From the NCBI RefSeq assembly GCF_002886045.1, contig NZ_CP025791.1, forward strand, positions 2,309,001 through 2,373,000: a stretch of 64,000 nt of DNA, written 5' to 3'. Below, piece by piece: positions 57,507 through 64,000 of this stretch. The position numbers were made by a program, and so were the translations under genes. Every line of letters begins with the position of its first letter. Positions within the stretch are counted from its first letter, which is position 1. The DNA is from Flavivirga eckloniae. GTDB taxonomy: Bacteria > Bacteroidota > Bacteroidia > Flavobacteriales > Flavobacteriaceae. The notes below the pieces were generated by a model. That model saw only the letters and a list, made by a program, of their open reading frames with translations, ran no database searches and was not told where the DNA came from.

Positions 57507-57962
57507 GTGGATACATTAAGCTACAAAACGATTTCGGCCAATAAAGCTACTGTGAATAAGCAGTGGGTTTTAGTTGATGCCGAAGGTCAAGCACTTGGTC
57601 GTCTCGCTTCTAAAGTTGCCAAACTTTTAAGAGGTAAGCACAAGCCAAATTTCACACCTCACGTTGATTGCGGAGATAATGTTATTATTATCAATGCAGA
57701 AAAAATCAACTTATCTGGAAACAAATGGACTGATAAAACGTACATTCGTCACACAGGTTACCCAGGAGGTCAGAGAAGTTTAACTGCTACAGAATTGTTC
57801 GGGAAAGACCCAGCAAGAATAGTAGAGAAATCAGTAAAAGGAATGTTACCTAAAAACAAATTAGGTGCAAATTTATTCCGTAATTTAACCGTTGTTGTTG
57901 GTTCTGCTCATGCTCATGAAGCTCAAAAACCTAAAACAATTAACTTAAACGAATTCAAATAA
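57507..57962 (+). CDS. rplM: 50S ribosomal protein L13
   Basis: L13 is an early-binding large-subunit protein. The 151 residues start at GTG 57507 ([19 protein letters not shown]); the frame is open back to 57447, but the extra residues run through the leader palindrome and do not fit the family. Hallmarks: [36 protein letters not shown] and [10 protein letters not shown]. The stop codon overlaps the rpsI ATG (TAATG), the sign of translational coupling. Confidence 0.97.
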   Translation: MDTLSYKTISANKATVNKQWVLVDAEGQALGRLASKVAKLLRGKHKPNFTPHVDCGDNVIIINAEKINLSGNKWTDKTYIRHTGYPGGQRSLTATELFGKDPARIVEKSVKGMLPKNKLGANLFRNLTVVVGSAHAHEAQKPKTINLNEFK

Positions 57963-58348
57963 TGGAAGTAATTCACAAAATTGGCCGTAGAAAAACGGCT
58001 GTTGCTCGTGTGTATGTTGCCCCAGGAAAAGGGAACATCACGATTAATAAAAAAGACATAACGTCTTACTTTACTACTGCAACATTACAGTACAAAGTAA
58101 AACAACCTTTAGTTATGACTAACAATGATAGCAACTTTGATATTACAGTAAATGTATTTGGAGGAGGTATTACAGGTCAGGCAGAAGCTGTTCGTTTAGC
58201 TATCTCTCGTGCTATGTGCGAGGTTGATGCTGAAAACAGATTAGTCCTAAAACCAGAAGGTTTATTAACTAGAGACCCAAGAATGGTAGAGCGTAAGAAA
58301 TTCGGACAGAAGAAAGCTCGTAAGAAATTCCAGTTCTCTAAACGTTAA
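57962..58348 (+). CDS. rpsI: 30S ribosomal protein S9
   Basis: The 128-residue S9 contacts P-site tRNA with its basic C-terminal tail (KKARKKFQFSKR). Family motifs are visible: IGRRKTAVARVYVAPGKGNI, VNVFGGGITGQAEAVRLAIS and LLTRDPRMVERKKFG. It overlaps rplM by one base. A gap of 215 bp with a small palindrome separates it from rpsB. Confidence 0.98.
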   Translation: MEVIHKIGRRKTAVARVYVAPGKGNITINKKDITSYFTTATLQYKVKQPLVMTNNDSNFDITVNVFGGGITGQAEAVRLAISRAMCEVDAENRLVLKPEGLLTRDPRMVERKKFGQKKARKKFQFSKR

Positions 58349-58413
58349 TATCCTAAACTTGATTCAGGATCTGTTTATCAGGTTCCTTTATCATATAAAG
58401 AAAATTTAAAAAG

Positions 58414-58434
58414 ATGCTGAAACCAGTTCAGCAT
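58414..58434 (+). repeat. Small palindrome between rpsI and rpsB
   Basis: atgctgaa-accag-ttcagcat, an 8-bp stem followed by ttaaaaaa rather than a T-run. A near copy (ctgaaacaagttcagca) lies at 28059-28075, so it is a dispersed unit. In the 215-bp rpsI-rpsB gap it could act as an mRNA structure; no separate promoter of good quality is seen there. Confidence 0.5.
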
Positions 58435-58563
58435 TTAAAAAACCAGTTATTGTTGTCCTAGTCTAAATAAGGCAGGATTTAGTTTAGCATCTAAATGGTT
58501 AAGGCGATTATAAAAATGACCACTTAATCATTGCTAATTCAACAGAACGTAAACTATTACAAA

Positions 58564-59340
58564 ATGGCAGTAGAAGTAAAAGAATTACTTGAAGCAGGTG
58601 TACACTTCGGTCACCTTACACGTAAGTGGGATCCAAACATGGCTCCTTACGTTTACATGGAGCGTAACGGCATCCATATTATCAACCTTTATAAAACAGC
58701 GGCTAAAATTGATGAAGCAGGTGCTGCATTAAGCAAAATTGCTAATTCTGGTCGTAAGATTTTATTCGTTGCAACAAAAAAACAAGCTAAAGATATCGTA
58801 GCAGAAAAAGCCGGTTCTATTAACATGCCTTACATCACAGAAAGATGGCCAGGTGGTATGTTAACTAACTTCGTAACTATTAGAAAAGCTGTTAAAAAAA
58901 TGGCTTCTATCGATAGAATGAAGAAAGATGGTACCTTCAATACGCTTTCTAAAAAAGAACGTTTACAAGTAGATCGTTTAAGAGCTAAGTTAGAAAAGAA
59001 CTTAGGATCTATTAGCGACATGACTCGTTTACCGGGCGCTTTATTTGTTGTAGACATTAAACGTGAGCATATCGCGATTAAAGAAGCACAAAAATTAAAC
59101 ATTCCAATTTTTGCAATGGTAGATACCAACTCAGACCCACGTCAAGTTGACTATGTTATCCCTGCAAACGACGATGCTTCTAAATCGATCGATAAAATAT
59201 TAACTCACGTTACAGCCTCTATCGCTGGTGGTTTAGCAGAGCGTAAAGCTGAGAAAGAAGCATCTGCTGCTCCTAAAGCAGAGGCTCCTAAAGCAAAAGC
59301 TGCTCCAGCTAAAACAGTTGCAGCCGAAGAAGAAGAATAA
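58564..59340 (+). CDS. rpsB: 30S ribosomal protein S2
   Basis: S2 joins late in 30S assembly. The 258 residues start at ATG 58564 (MAVEVKELLEAGVHFGHLTR); an upstream in-frame start at 58531 adds residues unlike the family. Conserved parts include KWDPNMAPYVYMERNGIHII, ERWPGGMLTNF and IPIFAMVDTNSDPRQVDYVI then PANDD. The C-terminus is extended by about 30 Ala/Lys/Glu-rich residues, as in other Flavobacteriia. tsf follows after 89 bp in the classical rpsB-tsf order. Confidence 0.97.
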   Translation: MAVEVKELLEAGVHFGHLTRKWDPNMAPYVYMERNGIHIINLYKTAAKIDEAGAALSKIANSGRKILFVATKKQAKDIVAEKAGSINMPYITERWPGGMLTNFVTIRKAVKKMASIDRMKKDGTFNTLSKKERLQVDRLRAKLEKNLGSISDMTRLPGALFVVDIKREHIAIKEAQKLNIPIFAMVDTNSDPRQVDYVIPANDDASKSIDKILTHVTASIAGGLAERKAEKEASAAPKAEAPKAKAAPAKTVAAEEEE

Positions 59341-59429
59341 ATTAACAATTACACAATACGATTAAGTCGTTTAATTCTTTTCTTAGCTGGGAAATTATTT
59401 GAACGACTTTTTTTAAATAAAATAAAGAT

Positions 59430-60404
59430 ATGGAATCTACAGTAAAAGTTACAGCAGCAGAAGTAAACAAGCTTAGACAAGCTACTGGTGCAGGGATGAT
59501 GGATTGCAAAAAAGCTTTAGTTGAAGCTCAAGGCGATTTTGACAAAGCCATTGAAGTATTACGTAAAAAAGGACAAAAAGTAGCTGAAAAAAGAGCTGAC
59601 AGAGATTCTTCTGAAGGCGCAGCTGTTTCTAAAATCAATACAGACCAAACTCAAGGTGTTTCTATTGTATTAGGTTGTGAAACTGATTTTGTTGGTAAAA
59701 ACGAAAACTTTTTAGCTTTAGCAAATGAGTTAGCTGAAGCTGCATTGAACTACAATACTAAAGAAGAGTTTTTAGCTGGTGATTTTGGTGGTATGACCGT
59801 TGCTGATAAATTAACAGAGCAAACAGGTGTTATTGGTGAAAAACTTGATATTACTGCATTCGAAAAGTTAGAAGCTCCTTTTGTTGGGACTTATGTTCAC
59901 ATTAACAAAATTGCAGCATTAGTAGGTTTATCTGCTAAAGTTGACAATGCTGAAACTTTAGTTAAAGATGTAGCTATGCAGGTAGCCTCAATGGGTGCCA
60001 CTACTTTATCTTACAAAGATTTCGATCCAGCTTATATTGCTTCTGAAACTGAAGCTAGAATTGCTGTTATTGAAAAAGATAACATCGAGTTAGGACGTTT
60101 AGGTAAAACGCTTAAAAACGTACCTAAATACATTTCTATGGCGCAATTAACGCCAGAAGTTTTAGCGCAAGCTGAAGAAGATGCTAAAGCAGAATTAAAA
60201 GCTGAAGGTAAGCCAGAACAAATCTGGGATAGAATTTTACCAGGAAAAATGGAGCGTTTTGTTTCAGATAACACAACACTTGATCAAGAACAATGTTTAT
60301 TAGATCAAAACTTCATTAAAGATGAAAAAATAAATGTTGCTAAATATGTAACATCTTACGGTGATGTTGAAATTACAGGTTTCAAACGTGCTTCTGTAGG
60401 GTAA
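59430..60404 (+). CDS. tsf: Elongation factor Ts
   Basis: EF-Ts exchanges GDP for GTP on EF-Tu. The 324 residues start with the UBA-like domain (VNKLRQATGAGMMDCKKALV), followed by the core with ADRDSSEGAA and VLGCETDFVGKNENFLALAN, which carries the TDFV motif that contacts EF-Tu, and the C-terminal EQCLLDQNFIKDE block. It is followed by an intrinsic terminator 23 bp later, which closes the ribosomal-protein part of this cluster. Confidence 0.98.
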   Translation: MESTVKVTAAEVNKLRQATGAGMMDCKKALVEAQGDFDKAIEVLRKKGQKVAEKRADRDSSEGAAVSKINTDQTQGVSIVLGCETDFVGKNENFLALANELAEAALNYNTKEEFLAGDFGGMTVADKLTEQTGVIGEKLDITAFEKLEAPFVGTYVHINKIAALVGLSAKVDNAETLVKDVAMQVASMGATTLSYKDFDPAYIASETEARIAVIEKDNIELGRLGKTLKNVPKYISMAQLTPEVLAQAEEDAKAELKAEGKPEQIWDRILPGKMERFVSDNTTLDQEQCLLDQNFIKDEKINVAKYVTSYGDVEITGFKRASVG

Positions 60405-60426
60405 AACAAAAAAGTATTCAAAAGGT

Positions 60427-60459
60427 AACCACTGTAATTTTTATTGCAGTGGTTTTTTT
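60427..60459 (+). terminator. Intrinsic terminator after tsf
   Basis: aaccactg (60427-60434) pairs with cagtggtt (60447-60454), with further A-T pairs in the loop, and is followed by TTTTTTA. Confidence 0.88.
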
Positions 60460-60535
60460 ATACAAAAAATCCAGTTCAGCAAATTAAGATATTGTTTATA
60501 TTTGCTAAACTTTCAAAAGCAAAAACAAATAAGCT

Positions 60536-60607
60536 ATGATAATTACCTGTATTTTAGGCCTATTAAATAGCAAATTGCACCTGCAAACAAGCAGATCCGG
60601 CAATTAA
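60536..60607 (+). CDS. Possible short leader ORF upstream of pyrH (23 codons)
   Basis: ATG at 60536 to TAA at 60605-60607 encodes MIITCILGLLNSKLHLQTSR followed by SGN. It lies between a promoter-like TATATTTG (about 60498-60505) and the pyrH ATG at 60629, so it would be on the pyrH message. A short frame of this size can arise by chance; it is recorded because its position fits a leader peptide. There is no other evidence of translation. Confidence 0.2.
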   Translation: MIITCILGLLNSKLHLQTSRSGN

Positions 60608-60628
60608 AAAAGAAATAGAAATAACTAA

Positions 60629-61336
60629 ATGAAATACAAACGTATACTCCTAAAACTATCGGGAGAAGCATTAATGGGAGATCGCCAATATGGCATCGAC
60701 CCGGAACGATTAGCAGAATATGCAGAAGACATAAAAACCATTACAAACAAAGGTGTAGAAGTTGCCATAGTTATTGGTGGCGGAAACATTTTTAGAGGTG
60801 TTGCCGGTGCTAGCAAAGGTATGGATCGCGTACAAGGCGACCATATGGGCATGCTTGCAACTGTTATAAATGGTTTGGCCTTACAAGGTGCTCTGGAAGA
60901 TGCAGGTATCCCGACACGTTTACAAACGGCCATTAAAATTAACGAGGTAGCTGAGCCTTTTATTAGAAGAAAAGCCATGCGTCATTTAGAAAAAGGACGT
61001 GTTGTAATTTTTGGCGGTGGTACAGGAAACCCTTATTTCACTACAGATTCTGCTGCTGTGCTAAGAGCTATAGAGGTTGAAGCAGATGTTATTTTAAAGG
61101 GAACCCGTGTTGATGGTATTTACAATGCAGATCCTGAGAAAGATAACAATGCTATTAAATTTAATTTCATATCTTTTGACGATGTTTTGCGCAAAGGATT
61201 AAAAGTAATGGATACCACGGCATTTACGCTTAGCCAGGAAAATGAGTTGCCTATTATTGTTTTCGATATGAATAAAAAAGGAAACTTATTAAAGGTCGTT
61301 TCCGGTGAAAAAATTGGTACTGAGGTTAACTTATAA
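60629..61336 (+). CDS. pyrH: UMP kinase
   Basis: PyrH makes UDP from UMP and ATP, a step of pyrimidine nucleotide synthesis, and in bacteria is a hexameric amino-acid-kinase-fold enzyme. The 235 residues contain [15 protein letters not shown] at the start, [51 protein letters not shown] and [15 protein letters not shown]. It has its own upstream region after the tsf terminator and is followed by frr after 135 bp, the usual tsf-pyrH-frr order. Confidence 0.98.
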   Translation: MKYKRILLKLSGEALMGDRQYGIDPERLAEYAEDIKTITNKGVEVAIVIGGGNIFRGVAGASKGMDRVQGDHMGMLATVINGLALQGALEDAGIPTRLQTAIKINEVAEPFIRRKAMRHLEKGRVVIFGGGTGNPYFTTDSAAVLRAIEVEADVILKGTRVDGIYNADPEKDNNAIKFNFISFDDVLRKGLKVMDTTAFTLSQENELPIIVFDMNKKGNLLKVVSGEKIGTEVNL

Positions 61337-61471
61337 AACTTGGCGTAATTTTTGAACGGGAATTCCCGGATTTGGTTTTTAACCAATACATTAAAATACA
61401 AACGACATCTGTATATACGTTATACCCCTATACAGATGACTATAATATATTGACTCAAAAAGTTTAGTACA

Positions 61472-62029
61472 ATGAACGAAGACATACAATTTATACTAGA
61501 TACGACAAAAGAAGCTATGGATAATGCTATAAAGCATTTAGAAAAACAATTTGTTAATATTAGAGCAGGAAAAGCTAGCCCTGCTATGCTTGGTAGTGTT
61601 ATGGTAGACTATTATGGATCGCAAACACCATTAAGTCAAGTTGCTAATGTAAATACTCCAGACGGACGCACCATTACGGTACAACCTTGGGAAAAAAGTA
61701 TGCTCCAGGAAATAGAACGTGGTATTGCCTATGCTAATCTTGGTTTTAATCCAATGAACAATGGTGAAACTATAATTATAAACGTACCTCCATTAACAGA
61801 AGAACGCAGACGAGACCTAGCGAAACAAGCTAAATCTGAAGCCGAAGATGCGAAAGTGAGTATAAGAACAGCTCGTAAAGATGCTAACAACGACATTAAG
61901 AAACTAGATGACGTATCTGAGGATTTAATGAATAATGCTGAAATTGATGTACAACAAATGACTGACAATCACGTTAAAAAGGTTGATAATCTTTTTGATG
62001 TAAAAGAAAAAGAAATCATGACGGTATAA
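61472..62029 (+). CDS. frr: Ribosome recycling factor
   Basis: RRF splits post-termination ribosomes together with EF-G. The 185-residue protein has the family length and sequence: AIKHLEKQFVNIRAGKASPA, LSQVANVNTPDGRTITVQPW, NPMNNGETIIINVPPLTEER then RRDLAKQAK, and a helical C-terminal half. It is followed two bases after the stop by a strong terminator, ending the cluster. Confidence 0.98.
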   Translation: MNEDIQFILDTTKEAMDNAIKHLEKQFVNIRAGKASPAMLGSVMVDYYGSQTPLSQVANVNTPDGRTITVQPWEKSMLQEIERGIAYANLGFNPMNNGETIIINVPPLTEERRRDLAKQAKSEAEDAKVSIRTARKDANNDIKKLDDVSEDLMNNAEIDVQQMTDNHVKKVDNLFDVKEKEIMTV

Positions 62030-62031
62030 TT

Positions 62032-62078
62032 AAAAAGCGACTTTTAGTTACTGTTCGTAGTCTAAATAGTCGCTTTTT
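62032..62078 (+). terminator. Intrinsic terminator after frr
   Basis: aaaaagcgact (62032-62042) and agtcgcttttt (62068-62078) form an 11-bp stem around a 25-nt loop. The T-run is in the right arm and the A-run in the left, so it could also serve the opposite direction. Confidence 0.85.
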
Positions 62079-62111
62079 CCGTAAATCTTTTAGTCTCTCT
62101 CAACCCTTTAA

Positions 62112-63383
62112 ATGATAAAACACTTTACGCTAACTCTTTGTTTTATTTGTGCCACATATGCGCAAGCACAGAATTCATTAGAAACTATTTTAACCCCCGC
62201 TAAAGATTCCATTAAAAAAAGGGAATTCATAAAACATCTTGGTAACGGGTATCTCCCCACCAGATATTTCAATTTCGATTTAAGATATTTAATAAAATAC
62301 AACCAATACGAGGGTATAAGAACAGGTATTGGTGGTGTTACTAACGATGCTTTCTCAGAAAAATACCGCATAAACAGTTATGGTGTTTATGGCTTTAGGG
62401 ATCATCGTTTTAAATACTCTATTGGAGGTGGTTTTCGATTGGCTAAAAAAACGAACACCTGGGTCAATCTTTCTTACACCAACGACTTAAAAGAAACAGG
62501 AAGCACCAAATTTTTAACAGATGGTAGGTTCTTTCAATTTTTTGAACCTCGTTTATTAAACATCGACCTATTTCATAAGCATATTACCAAGTCTTTAAAT
62601 GTAGAACACGAGTTTAATCCTAAATTATTAGCTGAAGCCGAGTTTGCTGTTAGCAATATAGACCCTACTTATAACTATCAATACATTTTAGATAACAACC
62701 CTATAAGCTCTTTTCATTTAAGTACCGCACAGCTATCGTTACAATGGAATCCTTTTAGCAAGTTTGAAATATCGGAGAAGACATACAAGGAAACTAAAAA
62801 AGGGTATCCACAGTTTACGCTCCAATACACCAAAAGCATTAAAAATGTTTTTAAAAGTGATTTTAACTTTTCTAAATTAGATTTTCGAACGATTTATAGA
62901 ATAGGCAGTGTAAAGGACGGAATGTCTGAAATAACCTTAGTTTCCGGAATAGCAAATGGCAATACGCCTCTAACTCATTTATACCACGCTTATCCTAATA
63001 ATATTACTAAAGAAACCGTCATGCAACGTTTTTCAGTAGCTGGACTAAACAGCTTTGAAACCATGTATTTTAATGAGTTCTTTTCAGATAAGTTTACTAC
63101 AGTTCAACTAAAACATTATTTGAAGCCATTTAATATTTCACAAAAATATAAACCACAGATTGTTTTAATTTCCCGATATGCAGTAGGTGACATGAAAGAT
63201 CCAGAACTACACCAAGACGTAACATTTGGCTCTTTAAGAAAGGGGTATACGGAATCCGGGTTCGAAATCAACAAATTTCTTTTTGGCTTTGGCTTAAGCT
63301 TTACGTATCGCTATGGTGCTTATCACTTACCAGAAATTAGCGATAACATTGCTGTTAAGTTTACATTTAATGTATCTCTGTAA
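62112..63383 (+). CDS. DUF5686-type outer-membrane beta-barrel protein
   Basis: A 423-residue protein with a signal peptide (KHFTLTLCFICATYAQAQ), then a beta-barrel-like region rich in aromatic and charged alternation (FNFDLRYLIKYNQYEGIRTG, YGVYGFRDHRFKYSIGGGFR) and a C-terminal strand NIAVKFTFNVSL. It resembles the barrel part of DUF5686/carboxypeptidase-regulatory proteins, which are usually around 800 residues; the regulatory N-terminal domain is absent here, yet a signal peptide is present, so it is probably a short family variant. The function is unknown. It starts 34 bp after the frr terminator. Confidence 0.72.
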   Translation: MIKHFTLTLCFICATYAQAQNSLETILTPAKDSIKKREFIKHLGNGYLPTRYFNFDLRYLIKYNQYEGIRTGIGGVTNDAFSEKYRINSYGVYGFRDHRFKYSIGGGFRLAKKTNTWVNLSYTNDLKETGSTKFLTDGRFFQFFEPRLLNIDLFHKHITKSLNVEHEFNPKLLAEAEFAVSNIDPTYNYQYILDNNPISSFHLSTAQLSLQWNPFSKFEISEKTYKETKKGYPQFTLQYTKSIKNVFKSDFNFSKLDFRTIYRIGSVKDGMSEITLVSGIANGNTPLTHLYHAYPNNITKETVMQRFSVAGLNSFETMYFNEFFSDKFTTVQLKHYLKPFNISQKYKPQIVLISRYAVGDMKDPELHQDVTFGSLRKGYTESGFEINKFLFGFGLSFTYRYGAYHLPEISDNIAVKFTFNVSL

Positions 63384-63386
63384 ATA

Positions 63387-63620
63387 TTAAAGCACCTTTA
63401 TTTTGATTAAATAGTGCAACTCATTTCCAAGCAAGTAAGGAATTTTAATTTCTGTATTTTCATCTAAGTTAAACCTAACATTAGTAGGGTAATTTACTTC
63501 TACAGGTTCTCTCAACATCATACACTGATTCCATTTTTTAAATGAATTCGGAACGGTTTTTATAATTGGGCGATTACCATCTAGGTGATTTCCTAACGTA
63601 TTAACCTTGAAATATCTCAT
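63387..63620 (-). CDS. Small hypothetical protein (77 aa)
   Basis: A short frame beginning MRYFKVNTLGNHLDGNRPI (ATG 63620; open back to 63686 without family support). The product is soluble, has no membrane segment or signal peptide, and has a protein-like composition with a Pro/Asn/Tyr-rich centre (EPVEVNYPTNVRFNLDEN). It is not recognised. It ends 3 bp from the stop of the convergent DUF5686-type gene. Confidence 0.45.
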   Translation of the reverse strand: MRYFKVNTLGNHLDGNRPIIKTVPNSFKKWNQCMMLREPVEVNYPTNVRFNLDENTEIKIPYLLGNELHYLIKIKVL

Positions 63621-64000
63621 GGGGCTTTTAATTAATATGGTTATAAAAACAGGGTTTATTTTGAGGTAAAATTCAAGGTATAACAATATTTCTGATGAAG
63701 CTTGTACTGAGCAAAGTCGAAGTACCTAATCGACATTTTGTTCCTAATTTAATGGTAAAAGGACCAGTATAAATGGGATTAAACTAAAGACCAAATCCTA
63801 TTTCTAAAATGTGGTCTTTACCTTTTATTCCCTGCTGTAACGTTTCGGATTACAATCCCTTAATTCAAAGTAATTTTTCTTGTTTTTTTATCTTACCGCC
63901 ACTAAACGCAGTTTAGCGGGAGCGGGGTATTTAAATCTTCAATTAATAAAATAATAACACTCTCATTTTTCAACTCCAAAACCATTATTTCTATTACTCA
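63621..64000. other. Right-edge non-coding region with dispersed repeats
   Basis: No gene is visible. It holds ttgtactgagcaaagtcgaa at about 63704-63723 (inverted relative of the repeat at 2165-2188) and ccgccactaaacgcagttta followed by gcggga at about 63898-63923, a palindromic unit of another dispersed type. Confidence 0.5.

Noticed and set aside
63387-63686. Longer version of the small right-edge protein
   Set aside because: The first 22 residues have no support and the ATG at 63620 gives a compact start; the longer form is possible but less likely.

Overview
The window looks like a chromosomal segment of a marine member of the Flavobacteriaceae (Bacteroidota). Evidence: AT-rich DNA; promoters of the Bacteroidota type (TTG, 19 bp, TAnnTTTG) before tRNA-Gln and rplM; no Shine-Dalgarno signal at most starts; two SusC/SusD loci with ECF sigma/FecR pairs; TonB-dependent receptors with carboxypeptidase-regulatory domains; a type IX secretion C-terminus on a GH86 agarase/porphyranase; alternative complex III genes; and the gene neighbourhoods rimP-nusA-infB and rplM-rpsI-rpsB-tsf-pyrH-frr. 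The GH86 enzyme suggests life on red algae or agar-containing material.

Layout. 1-3.5 kb (minus): start of the respiratory alternative complex III operon (actA, then actB running off the left edge). 3.7-5.1 kb: a SPOR protein, a decayed phage tail-collar-like fragment and a 50-residue membrane protein. 5.1-9.8 kb (minus): rimP-nusA-infB, with a strong terminator after infB and a terminator-like hairpin in the rimP leader. 9.9-10.7 kb: a tandem universal stress protein. 10.7-20.9 kb: SusCD locus 1, with the ECF sigma gene divergent from fecR-susC-susD and two TlpA-type thiol proteins behind it. 21-23.2 kb: accessory region with a methyltransferase between direct repeats, a small membrane protein and a decayed gene. 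23.2-23.8 kb: tRNA-Gln with three identical 110-bp tandem repeats that each copy its 3' end and terminator. 23.9-27.8 kb: a large DUF2723 membrane protein and a polysaccharide deacetylase. 28-40.3 kb: SusCD locus 2, the mirror image of locus 1 (ECF sigma on plus; fecR-susC-susD-ASPIC/VCBS protein-metallophosphoesterase-cysteine-less thioredoxin on minus). 40.4-43.3 kb: polA. 43.3-47.6 kb (minus): two glycosyltransferase-type genes and a YgiQ-type radical SAM protein. 47.7-51.3 kb (minus): a DUF4249 lipoprotein and TonB receptor pair. 51.8-56.9 kb: an outer-membrane barrel, a DUF3179 lipoprotein and the convergent GH86 enzyme. 57.4-62.1 kb: translation genes and pyrH. 62.1-64 kb: a DUF5686-type barrel, a small unknown protein and repeat-containing DNA.

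Most of the window is ordinary for the family. The parts most worth a second look are the tRNA-Gln 3'-end tandem array, the nested RNA-like structure with a plus-strand terminator between fecR and susC of locus 2 (a candidate cis-antisense RNA), the hairpin in the rimP-nusA leader, the interrupted direct repeats around the methyltransferase, and the thioredoxin-fold protein without active-site cysteines. I see no CRISPR array, complete insertion sequence or intact prophage.
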